From the NCBI GenBank assembly GCA_018136815.1, contig CM030932.1:8308001-8372000 (forward strand): 64,000 nucleotides of DNA, written 5' to 3'. Both the position numbers and the translations under genes were made by a program. Origin of the DNA: Isochrysis galbana (lineage: Eukaryota > Haptophyta > Isochrysidales > Isochrysidaceae). Positions 30,613 to 39,509 of this stretch are shown piece after piece. How positions within the stretch are numbered: the first letter of the stretch is position 1; every line of letters begins with the position of its first letter. The notes beneath the pieces were generated by a model that ran no database searches, was not told the origin of the DNA, and saw only the letters and a list, made by a program, of their open reading frames with translations.

Positions 30613-30855
30613 CTACGCCTGCCGTTGGCCTTGATCCATCGGGTTGGGAGTGAGTCTACGTTTGTCAACAGCCTTAGTTAGCCATCTAGAGTAACCGGGT
30701 CCGAAACCTAACGCCTGAATCGCCTTATGGTAATAGTCCCAACCGACTCTGTCGAACGCTTTCTCCCAGTCTATCGCTAGGGCAAGGCCCTCCTCTTCAG
30801 AGTCGTCCAAATACGCTTGCACAAGCTTTAAAAGATGCGTAGCTTCTCCGATCAA
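30613..30855 (-). pseudogene. LINE-type reverse transcriptase fragment
   Basis: 80-codon frame with the non-LTR reverse transcriptase signature: IGEATHLLKLVQAYL followed by GLALAIDWEKAFDRVGWDY and LGFGPGYSRWL. These correspond to RT motifs around the first catalytic aspartate (Asp in DWEKAFDRV) and the following FG block. The frame closes on both sides, and no YxDD segment or endonuclease is seen, so it is a short relic. Confidence 0.8.
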
Positions 30856-31439
30856 GGTCGTTTGCCTTCATTTGGTACCCCTCGTTTCCAAATACGCGAT
30901 GCGGGGCCACCACGAGGGAGTCCCAATCCTAGGGGTGGGAGGGCGAGGGAGCGTGAAGGCGCGGGGGCGGCCCCAGTCTCGGCCGCGTCACAGGTACCCC
31001 TCCTGCCCCTGCGCCCTGTCCCTGCGCCCCTGCTCTCCCTCTTTGTCCAGCAACATCAAATACAAAAAAGCTCGGTCCTAGGACACCGGGCCGAGCTCAC
31101 CATGAGGGCGCTCCTGCGAGCAAGGGGATGCATGGTTACTAGTGCCCCCCCCCCCCCCCCTCGATGAAAATTCCAGCGGCCTCCGCGCAGCCGCATGCAG
31201 GACCTCTCCTCACACTTGTCTTGAAAGGATCAGGAAGCTTACAAGGTAATAATGAGTAAACAGGGAAACACCTCTTGAAGGGCGTGTCTCCGCGAAAGAG
31301 CGGACGAGACGCCCCCGCCGGAGAGCAACCTTGCTCGTCAGATATTTTTGGGGGCGGGCGCGCGGAGAGAGAGAGGCACCCCCCCCCTTCCCATCCACAG
31401 CCCCTCTACCCCATCCCCCGGCGAGTAGGCTCCCCAGGC
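30856..31439. other. Stretch without a supported gene
   Basis: GC-rich; poly-C at 31145-31160. No family match in any frame. Confidence 0.5.
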
Positions 31440-31625
31440 GTTGTGGATGGCACAGGCGTTGTCGAAGGAGACCCTCTCGGGGCGCGCCCTCATGCCGAGC
31501 CAAGGCGATGCTGTTCTCGTCGCGTACGTGGTGCTCCTGGGCCTCTCCTTCGGGGTGCTCGCGGGGGGGGCTCATGGTAGGGTGAGACTGGAAGGGAAAG
31601 GAGACCAAATGAAGGCAAGCCGCCA
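31440..31625 (+). pseudogene. Duplicated cytochrome b561 fragment, copy A
   Basis: Nearly identical to part of 38940-39110 (LSGRALMPSQGDAVLVAYVV, GLSFGVLAGG). A poly-G run has one G more than copy B (8 versus 7 near 31563), so the frame shifts at the end. Both copies are followed by GGAGACCAAATGAAGGCAAG. Only the C-terminal part of the b561 fragment is present. Confidence 0.7.
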
Positions 31626-32280
31626 AGCCGCCTCATGCATCTAGGCACAAAGCCGACTTGCTCTTTAGAGATAATACTAGCACGGAAGAGTCTAAGGTTG
31701 TCCTACGGCCTCCCGGAGGGGAGTTGGAGCCCAGGAGAGAGGGCACGGGGCGCCTCCCCCATGCGAACTAAGTATAAACCTAGTTGTCCCTAGATACCCG
31801 TAGGGGAAGCCGCTTGGCCGGGCTCCCACACTGCGGTGACCTCGACCTCGGTCACGCCGACACTCACATTCACACCCAAAACTACCCATTTTCGACGCTA
31901 TTCGACTACGCAGAACCCGGCTAAAAATATTTTCCGCGCTCCCGCACTGCGATTGCTCTGGCAACACGCTCGCGGCGCTAAGCTATACCGCCCAAGCGGA
32001 GCCCAAGATTCAAGTTAGCAACCCCACAACAGGAGGCGGGACAGAGACCCACCACCTGTACCACAGAGCCGTGGGGGTTGCGTGGTGAGGGGACTGACAA
32101 TGGTCTCGTCTCGCTCCTCCTTACCTATGAGAGACCTACCACCGTAGTTGCTTGGTGTTCTGAGGATTACTCGTACTAATAGACACAATCCTTGTCCCCG
32201 AAGAATGCCTGTGTTCAGATCCTCGATGAACTCGTGTCTGAGGGGTCGGCGTCCGCAACGTGTGAGCTCTGCACCTCGAC
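31626..32280. other. Stretch without a supported gene
   Basis: Contains AACTAAGTATAAACCTAGTT at about 31767, close to the hairpin preceding R1 at 7220, so possibly a decayed copy of that tip. No gene seen. Confidence 0.45.
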
Positions 32281-34449
32281 TCACGCGGCTGTGGAATAGG
32301 CAGGCGCCCTGTGCGCCCCACGTCCCAAACCACCGCCCAGGTCGTATTGGCGTTTTTGGACTGGGTCGCTGAGCACGTCATGAGCCGTGTTGATCTCGCG
32401 GAAGCGCTCTTCAGCCTCTGCGCGCTGCGCGTCGTCGACGCCCTGCTTGGCGGCGAACTTGTCTGGGTGCCAGCGCAGGGCAGCCTTGCGGAACGCCTGC
32501 TTGATCTGCGCGGCGCTAGCATTTTGGGGGAGGTCGAGCACCGCGTACGGATCAAACGCCTCTTCCACTGCTTCCGCAGCATCCGCAGACCGAGCCTCGC
32601 GCCCTGCGCGGCTACAGCGGCGCAGCCGCTCGTCGCACTCGCGCACCCCCGAGGCAGCAGCCTCACAGTCCCTATCCTCCGCTAGCGCCTTGGCAAAGGC
32701 GGAGCGCGCCTGCTCCACGCGGCCAAGGGGGAGAAGACAAGCCGCACGACGCAGGAGCAGCTTCACGGACGAGGGCTCGAGCTTGAGCGCTAAATCGACG
32801 TCGTGCAACGCCTCAGCGTGGCGCCCAGCCTGCAACCGAGCTTGCGCGCGATTTCCCAGCAGCAAAACCCGAAGGAAGCCGGCCTCGTCCGCGGCCAGGC
32901 CCTCAGAATACGCTGCCGCCGCAGCCTCGTAGTTGCCAGAGGAGTACGCGCCATTGCCGCGACGCTTCGCCGCGAGTGCGGATCGAAGGCCGCGCAACTG
33001 TGCCGCAGCGGAGGCATGGTCCGGGTGCTGCGCGACAAGCTGGGCTAGGGCTGCCTCCCCCTCGTCTACGCGCCCGCGCAGGGAGAGAAGGCGCGCGTGC
33101 GCAATCCGTAGCGCGCAAACGTCCATGTTGTCGCCGTCGCCCACATGTTGCTGCACTGACTCAATCGCCTCCTCGGCCTCCCGCTGGGCGTCCCATAGCC
33201 TGCCAGCGCCCTCCAGGATTGATAGTATCAGCATGGGTCCGAGGGCACTGTGTGTGCAATCGCGCGCGACGCTGCGAGCTAGGTAGAGGGCCTCGTCCAC
33301 CCGTCCTTGCTCCGCGAGAGAGCGCGCACGCGCCACATGGCTCAATAACTTGCTCGCCTTAGAGCGGCCTTCCCTCGCCACCGACACGTCGGGTGGGGCG
33401 GCGGGACCTCCTAGCCGCTTCAGCTCAAAGGCGCCTGCCGCCGATGCTACTGCGTCGACAGGCGGAGCCCATCTCGGCTCGTCACACACGGCGCCCCCCC
33501 TCGCCTCTGCTGCTAAGCGCTTGTCGATCGCGAGCGCAGCGTCAAAGTGCGACATTGCCTCCTGCAACCTCCCCAGCATCACGCAAGCCCTCCCGGCGCG
33601 GACCCTGGCCTTGCTCGCGGTGATATCACATGCAGCATCTGACGTCAGTAATGGCCGCAGCCGGGCCAACGCCTCGGCGGGACGCGGTGGCGTCGCCATT
33701 ATGCTGCATGCTGCCAGGTTATTGGTGGCGCTCGCGTCACCGGGTCGCGCCTCGAGAGCCCTCTCATACCACCGGACGGCTGCTGCCAAGTCTCGGCGCT
33801 CAAACGCCGCGTTGCCTCGCTGCTTGCAAATCTCAGCGCGATCCTCTCGAATGACGCCCTCGTATTCGGAACGTTCACGCTCGGTCGGGACCCTAAGGTG
33901 CTGCTGCATGGTCGCGTCTGGATCATGGCTCTCCCCAACCACTTCGCCGCTCACCATAGCGACGGCCGCTGAAGGCAGAAGGGACTCTTTGCCCTGCCCC
34001 TTTATCACATGCACGCCTGCCCCACTAGTAGCGCATTCCTCGCTCATGGCAAAGCGTGGGTCGCAGGTGTCCAAAGTCCCAGCCGACGTGGCCTCCAAGC
34101 TCGATGCGGCTATCGAGTTCCAGAAGTCGTCCACCACGCCGATGGCGGTCGCTTCACCAGCGGTCACGCGATCGTTGGGAGCCGCCGAGGTTGTTGCCTG
34201 CCCAATTGCCGGACCAGCTCCTGCCTCGACTTCGTGTCGCGCGTGCTCGCTCGCGAGTCGGCGGATGAGTGCGGCGGCACGCTGCCGGTGGCCCAGCTTA
34301 AGGACGCCCATCTCTTTGAGCAGCGCGGTGAGCGCGCGGTCATCGCGCAGCCGGTCGAGCTGGTCGATCCGTGCGCAGATGGGCTCGGCGTACTCGCCCA
34401 GCCCCTCCGCCACCAGCTCCGAGCACAGCACATCGCGCGGCGGCGGCAT
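32281..34449 (-). CDS. TPR-DnaJ co-chaperone with N-terminal SAM-like domain
   Basis: 722-residue intronless protein. Residues about 10-65 resemble a SAM domain (GLGEYAEPI, LKEMGVLKLGHRQRA). TPR motifs start at about 205 (EICKQRGNAAFERRDLAAAV, ATNNLAACS) and a second TPR group covers about 470-600 (KRRGNGAYSSGNYEAAAAAY, LGNRAQARLQAGRHAEAL). A J domain occupies 633-705 with the essential HPD at 661-663, the site that stimulates Hsp70 ATPase. The TPR + J layout matches DNAJC7/DNAJC3-like co-chaperones, which hand clients between Hsp90 and Hsp70. No signal peptide, so probably cytosolic or nuclear. The SAM-like N-terminus is unusual for that group. The start is the ATG at 34449 following a poly-C-rich leader. 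Confidence 0.88.
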   Translation of the reverse strand: MPPPRDVLCSELVAEGLGEYAEPICARIDQLDRLRDDRALTALLKEMGVLKLGHRQRAAALIRRLASEHARHEVEAGAGPAIGQATTSAAPNDRVTAGEATAIGVVDDFWNSIAASSLEATSAGTLDTCDPRFAMSEECATSGAGVHVIKGQGKESLLPSAAVAMVSGEVVGESHDPDATMQQHLRVPTERERSEYEGVIREDRAEICKQRGNAAFERRDLAAAVRWYERALEARPGDASATNNLAACSIMATPPRPAEALARLRPLLTSDAACDITASKARVRAGRACVMLGRLQEAMSHFDAALAIDKRLAAEARGGAVCDEPRWAPPVDAVASAAGAFELKRLGGPAAPPDVSVAREGRSKASKLLSHVARARSLAEQGRVDEALYLARSVARDCTHSALGPMLILSILEGAGRLWDAQREAEEAIESVQQHVGDGDNMDVCALRIAHARLLSLRGRVDEGEAALAQLVAQHPDHASAAAQLRGLRSALAAKRRGNGAYSSGNYEAAAAAYSEGLAADEAGFLRVLLLGNRAQARLQAGRHAEALHDVDLALKLEPSSVKLLLRRAACLLPLGRVEQARSAFAKALAEDRDCEAAASGVRECDERLRRCSRAGREARSADAAEAVEEAFDPYAVLDLPQNASAAQIKQAFRKAALRWHPDKFAAKQGVDDAQRAEAEERFREINTAHDVLSDPVQKRQYDLGGGLGRGAHRAPAYSTAA

Positions 34450-35553
34450 CGATCGCCCCCCGCCCCTCTTCCCTTGCCCCTCCCGTATCCCCCCCCCCCC
34501 CCGGCCCTTCCCACCCCCTGCCCCTTCCCCCTGGACTCGCCGCAGCCCGAGGCGAGCGAGCCACGGCGTGGTCCCGCTCTCTCGCCTCCCGGGCGCGCGC
34601 GCGCAGCTCCACTTCCTACCCTAGCGTCCCACAGGGCTGGACAGTCAGTCCGATGAGGTTTTGTTGTAGAGAAACGGATGGGTCTACCAGAAGGGACCCC
34701 CCACCATTTCAGAATAGCATCCACAGATCCACAGGCGGGGCCGCACGGGCCTTCCGTCAGAGTTCTATTGTTGTGTTAGTATAACCTTAGTGCTGAGGGA
34801 CCGTAGCCCTTCGACGGCAACGGAGCCCCTCCCCCGCGATGGGGGTGTGTGCGCGGTTGGCGCATGGCTCGTCCGGTGTACTTTATAAGTGGCTAGGAAT
34901 GCCAGCCAACAAATTGTCCTACGACGCTATAAGTTCTAACGCCTTCCTTCGATCGGATGAGCAGAGAACAGAACGAACGAGTTGGGGCCCGGCACAGCAG
35001 TTGGCTCCGCGCGGGGGGGGGGGGCGGGCCGGGGGGGGGGGGGGGCGGATCGAAGGCGTTGTCGGAGAGAGAGAGGAGAGGCAGCCTCTTCTCGCCTTCT
35101 TCCAGCGGCTTGGTGATCTCTCTTTTTCTCTCTCTTTCTCACGGTGTGGGGGGGGGGGAGGGGGGGAAGCTGGCTGCGCGTTTCCTCTGCTCCGAGTGGG
35201 AGGCTAGATCTCCAAGAGAGATCCTGTGTTCGACCAGAGTAGAGTAGGGATACCCTGCCGCCCTCAACTCCCCGAGGGAGAGAGGAGGGGGTGGGGAGAG
35301 GAAAGAGGGAGAGGGGGGGGAGGTAGGAGTAAAAGTAGTGGGTGGACGGCGCGGGGCGCTGCAGGAAACAAGGGGGCTGGGGCGGGGGGGGGGAGGGGAG
35401 GGGGGGGGGGGGGGGGGGCGAGGCGGGCGGCGGGGGGGGCGTCTCGTCCCTCCTCTCTCACTTACCCTCCCGCTCTTCTTTCTCTCCCCATCCTGGCCTC
35501 TCTCTCTCCTTCTTCACATCGCCTCTGCTATCCCCTCACACTCGGCCACCAGG
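34450..35553. promoter_or_regulatory. Divergent intergenic region between TPR-DnaJ and ASAF plastid gene
   Basis: 1.1 kb with extreme poly-G/C tracts (34490-34505, 35014-35046, 35380-35440) and a CT-rich segment (35445-35520) just before the plus-strand start. It contains the 75-bp repeat shared with 17411 at 34755-34830. No coding frame is credible. Confidence 0.45.
34755..34830. promoter_or_regulatory. Short repeat shared with 17411-17480
   Basis: Second copy of the element described at 17411: AGTATAACCTTAGTGCTG, CGTAGCCC and CGACGGCAACGGAGC. It lies about 310 bp upstream of the TPR-DnaJ start codon, the same orientation relative to its gene as the first copy. Confidence 0.4.
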
Positions 35554-36128
35554 ATGCTCTCCCTCACTTGCGTGCTCGCCGCCTTCACGTCCGCCTCGGC
35601 GTTCAGCGTGGGAGCCGGCGCGATCCGACCGCCGACACGCGCGCTTACGCAGATGCGCTTCGACTCGCTCGGCTATCAGACGGAGGCTGCAGGCTCGGCC
35701 CGCATCGTGCAGGAGATGGGCCTCGCAGACGAGATCAGCCTCCTCCGCGCTGCAGTGCTCAGGGCCTCAGCTGAGAAGGACCTCGACGCTCAGCGCACGC
35801 TCATCCTGCAGTGCAGGAAAGTCCAGCACCGTCTCAAGGCCAACATGAAAGCGCTGCAGGAGCAGGTGCGTTGTTCCCCTCAGCGTGCGCAGCGCTGCAT
35901 GCCCTGGCAGTGCCCCACAATGGCCCATGCACAGGAAGTAGCCCTCGATGGCCCACGTCGCTACCCGACCATCTCTCATCAACATACTCTCTTCTCACCC
36001 GACGACTTCAGGAGGCCGAGATGAAGGCCCTTCTGCGCCCCGTCGATGGCATGCTTCGCCAAGGCAGCCGCATTTATGGCTCAGACTTCGATGCCCAGCT
36101 TGCTGAGTTGGAGAGGCAGCTCATGTAG
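35554..36128 (+). CDS. Small plastid-targeted protein with ASAF motif, unknown function
   Basis: Two exons (35554-35865 and 36012-36128, GT-AG) give 142 residues. Residues 1-17 form a hydrophobic ER signal (MLSLTCVLAAFTSASAF), and the cleavage region ASAF is the classic plastid-import motif of algae with complex red plastids, with Phe at +1. A short Arg/Thr-containing transit-like segment follows. The mature part (about 45-140) is mostly helical and amphipathic (ADEISLLRAAVLRASAEKDL, LKANMKALQEQ, LAELERQLM). No known family is recognised. The ORF continues upstream and through the intron in other frames, which I reject. Localisation is well supported by motif; function is not. Confidence 0.8.
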
Positions 36129-37034
36129 GGTTCCTGACTGGGAGTTCCAAATGTATTCTTGCTGGCGAGGCTTGCGGGTCAAGAGTATCTCCCTCTTTGA
36201 GCTCACAATTCTCGAGATGTACATGTGATGTGGCAGTGAGCTTCTGAGCATCTGCTCATTTGGTTCGACATGGCTGTGGCATGTCGTGTGAAGTCAGTGC
36301 TCCTCTGCTCTTTTGCTTAGCACGTTGCGGCCACCTTGCACTTGATAGGTGCATCATGCATCTTGCAATCATGCATCGCTCTCGCGACTCGTTTCCTCCA
36401 CCTCCTGGCTAGCACAGCCTGGGGACATGAAAGATTCAAAGCAGATCTAAGGAACATCGGACATCGCTGCTTGAGCTCTCTTTATGTGACAAGCATCGTT
36501 TTCACCGACAACGTAATCGCGGGTTGTGTTACCGCGCACGTGCCTCACGTGACTGGCCAACGGCTTAGCACCACAGGTCTTTGAACATGTTCTGGAATAG
36601 CACCACAGGACATAGTCCAAAGACCGGGATGCGCGTTGTTGCACTCGTGACAGCTTAAAGAAAAGAGTAAATTGTAAATTTAAATTACTCCAACCTATAA
36701 GTTCAAGTTCAAGTTTATAGTTAATGTATAAGTTCAAGTTTATAGTTTATGCTGAGTTGACCCGTGGGTGGCACGAGCCCGCCCCTCCCCCTCTCTCTAC
36801 TCCTTGCCTGATGGGAGGAAGGAACTACCCACCTGCTGCTGCTGCCATGGCCAGCTGGCATATGGCATCGGCTGTCTTCGTTCGCCCTGGCCCCTGGCCC
36901 ACCGCGGCCAGCTGTTCCTGATGGCTGATGGCCGTGCATCTGTGCCTCTCTTTCTCTTCTACTACTTTACTTACAAAGTCGTAGGTAGAGATCCTCTTCA
37001 CATGAGAAGGGGCGACGGTTCTCTCTCTCCCTGT
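36129..37034. other. Spacer downstream of plastid gene
   Basis: No gene. Contains short direct repeats of AAGTTCAAGTTTATAGTT (36700-36745) and CT-rich DNA up to the LTR at 37035. Confidence 0.5.
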
Positions 37035-38700
37035 TGTCGCATTCGCGAATCGACACTCGTTAGGCTTCGCTCTTCTCTTCGTCATTCGGTATTTATCGTT
37101 ATCGTTATAATTCTCTCGTTCTCGTTCTCGGTCAACGGTCAATAGCTTCGCTTGGATGCATGGGATCGGGGGTTGTGGAGCGCCCTCTCTCTTTCTCTCG
37201 AAAGAGAAGGGAAGTTTCCCGTTTCCCCACCTTTCTTCCTCCCAGGCGCCTCGCGAATAGGTTTAATTTGCTATCTCCCCTGCGTTTCTTTATCTGCTTC
37301 TGGGGGCAATCAGGTTTAATTTGCGACCTCTTCGTATCTCCCCCTTAGGCACATCGCACTTCTTTCGTCTTATTCAATAGGTCTCTTGGAATCCTGTGCG
37401 GCAGGATTGATTGCCCCTCGTTTCCGTTTTGGTGCGATTCCCCTTCCAGACGGGATCGCCGACAGATCGCCTTCTGATCGTCGTCCATCGTCGTCTGGAC
37501 GGAGTGTTTGGGCTTGATTTCAGTCGAGTTATGTGAGAAAGTCGTGGGGCGAGAGTCGGAGTGTTTTCCTGGGTGTCTTTGTCCGTAGTCCTGTCGTCAG
37601 TCGTCATCCGTCGCTCTCGCTCTCGTCGCTCTCGCTCTCGTAACACTCATACCCTACAATCCCTCCTTCCCTCGCCAGCCCCTGCCATCACAGCCCTCCT
37701 CACACTCACCCTCGCCTCTCGCCGCTCGCTCGATGTCGCTCTCGCCGCCGTCCTCGCCCTCGCTCAAGCCCGCCTGCCCGCCTTCCTCTGCTGACGGGCT
37801 TCAGCCCGTCAGCACCTCTGGAGTCGTCTCCCCAGCCGCGCCTGCCGCCGGCATGCCTCCTTCCTCATTGCCCTCAGGCCCTATGGGCCATCCCAATTCG
37901 TCAGGTGTAGAATCTCATCCGGTGCGTCCCGCGCTGGACGTCTCAATGGGGGTCACCCCCACCTTTGCAGAGTCGGGCACCATGCCTGCCCTGCCCCCTT
38001 TCTCCTCTCCGGACGGACATCCACCACCACCCTCGCAGTGGGAGGTGATGCCCTCCCTCACCTTTCCTCCTGATCTCTCTGCGGTCCCCCCACCATCATC
38101 TCCGCCATCGCCGCCGGAGTCCGTTGGAGGCAGGTCCAAGCCCGAGTCTCACCAGGGTAAGGAAAATCCTCTGGAAGGATTCCTCCCCTCTTCTCGCGCC
38201 TGCCTCGAGGCACCGCCACCATTACCATCGGACTCGGAGGCCGCCTACGAGCCCTATCACGCCTCCCTCGAACGCCTCTCGGTCGCCTCAGTCGCTCCAA
38301 GTCAGCCATCTCGGTGTGAGGAGGCCCCGGGCCTGCTGCCCGACTCCCTTCTTCATCTCTCTCTCTCCTTCTCCACCGTCTGCTACGGTGTCGCGGCGCG
38401 GCAAAGGAACGGGACTAGCGCTTATTCAAGACAGGACTCCCTGCCGCGGCAAGCGCAAGCACCCTTCACCCCTTATGCCACCCAGCTCTTCACTAGCTTT
38501 CTAACTGCGCTAGCCGGAGCGCCCCTCCCTCCACACTCAGACAGCCTCCCACGCGAGGATCCTGTTTTGGTCTCGCATCGGCTGCTTTGTGGCACCGAGG
38601 GCGACGTGGAGCGTCGTCATCAGATTCCACCCGAAAGATCGCCACAGCGTCCTGCAGTTGGGACCCCCCCGCAGGGGCACATCGAAGAAGTGTTGTAATC
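37035..38700 (+). mobile_element. LTR plus gag region of a Ty3/gypsy-type element, truncated
   Basis: The LTR starts TGTCGCATTCGCGAATCG at 37035, the same first ten bases as the chromovirus LTR at 51925 and the copy at 46951. It ends near 37660 at CCCTACA. The 5' half matches 46550-46951 in reverse; the 3' end (GTCGTCATCCGTCGCTCTCG) matches 13265-13340 and 63648-63690. A gag-like frame follows after about 70 bp. No pol is attached; the sequence then runs into the cytochrome b561 fragment. Confidence 0.7.
37733..38698 (+). CDS. Gag-like Pro/Ser-rich protein of the LTR element
   Basis: 321-codon frame starting MSLSPPSSPSLKPACPP, the same start as the fragments at 13418 and 63762. The first 60 residues are conserved in all three (GMPPSSLPSGPMGH). 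The rest is Pro/Ser-rich with no CCHC zinc knuckle, so it is probably a truncated or diverged gag whose C-terminus has been replaced. Its position directly after an LTR and leader supports gag identity; the sequence itself has no diagnostic motif. Confidence 0.5.
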   Translation: MSLSPPSSPSLKPACPPSSADGLQPVSTSGVVSPAAPAAGMPPSSLPSGPMGHPNSSGVESHPVRPALDVSMGVTPTFAESGTMPALPPFSSPDGHPPPPSQWEVMPSLTFPPDLSAVPPPSSPPSPPESVGGRSKPESHQGKENPLEGFLPSSRACLEAPPPLPSDSEAAYEPYHASLERLSVASVAPSQPSRCEEAPGLLPDSLLHLSLSFSTVCYGVAARQRNGTSAYSRQDSLPRQAQAPFTPYATQLFTSFLTALAGAPLPPHSDSLPREDPVLVSHRLLCGTEGDVERRHQIPPERSPQRPAVGTPPQGHIEEVL

Positions 38701-38759
38701 GTCGAGCAAAATCGTCAACCGCGCGACGCAAGTGCGCACGTACAATTTTTTTTTTGGAA

Positions 38760-39054
38760 AGTGTCCCCAAAAAACCCATCCCATCACACGCTCGGGACCG
38801 TCGCCTTCGCCCTCGCCCTGCTGCAGCCGCTCAACGCGCTCGTGCGCGGCCCGCCCGCCGCCCGCACCACGCGCCGCGCCGTGTGGCGGGTCGCGCACAA
38901 GGGGACGGGCCACGCGGTGCTCGGCGTGGGCGTCTACCAGGCCCTCTCGGGGCGCGCCCTCATGCCGAGCCAAGGCGACGCTGTTCTCGTCGCGTACGTG
39001 GTGCTCCTGGGCCTCTCCTTCGGGGTGCTCGCGGGGGGGCTCATGGTAGGGTGA
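38760..39054 (+). pseudogene. Cytochrome b561 domain fragment, copy B
   Basis: In frame, this encodes a segment with the b561 pattern: HHTLGTVAFALALLQPLNAL (membrane helix), Arg-rich linker, VWRVAHKGTGHAVLGVGVYQ (helix with haem-ligand-type His), then VAYVVLLGLSFGVLAGGLMV (helix) and stop. b561 proteins are ascorbate- or DOMON-linked transmembrane electron carriers, usually with six helices; only the last three are here. There is no start codon for the fragment, it abuts a poly-T run, and a shorter copy lies at 31440. I read it as captured gene sequence. Confidence 0.6.
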
Positions 39055-39509
39055 GAGTCCCCACGGAGAGGGGAAGAAACCCTGAGTGAAAGGAGACCAA
39101 ATGAAGGCAAGCCGCCTTGCCAAACTATAACAATAGTTTTGATGTATATGTATTACTGTTACTATAAAAACTTAATTGTTGTTGTGGGTAGGGGGAGTCC
39201 GTCCGCACAACCGAGAGGGCCAGTTACCCTCCTCCCGCCAGTCGGGGTCCACCGAAGATCTGTTTTGGCCGAAGATCGCCGCCGCAGCGCCTGCCGCGGA
39301 ATCCCGGGGGAGGAGAGGCCGGCGCGCGCGCTGCTTCGGCCAGGGGCCCCCATTCCAAAGACAACGTGCAACGCGGTAAACTTTTAAGACTCCGCGTTTA
39401 CGCAACCGAAAGGAAAGGGCGCTCACAGTTTGAAGGCGCTAGACAAGTTTGGGAGGCGATTGCAAAGACGAGACACTCTGGCAGCAAGCCCAAGCTTCGC
39501 TCGCAAGGA
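39055..39509. other. Spacer between b561 fragment and lipase gene
   Basis: Holds the shared tail GGAGACCAAATGAAGGCAAG (39090-39110) and AT-rich DNA. Probably includes the 3' UTR of the minus-strand gene. No other gene seen. Confidence 0.45.

Noticed and set aside
33350-34624. 424-codon plus-strand frame
   Set aside because: Antisense to the TPR-DnaJ gene, which has clear domain motifs.
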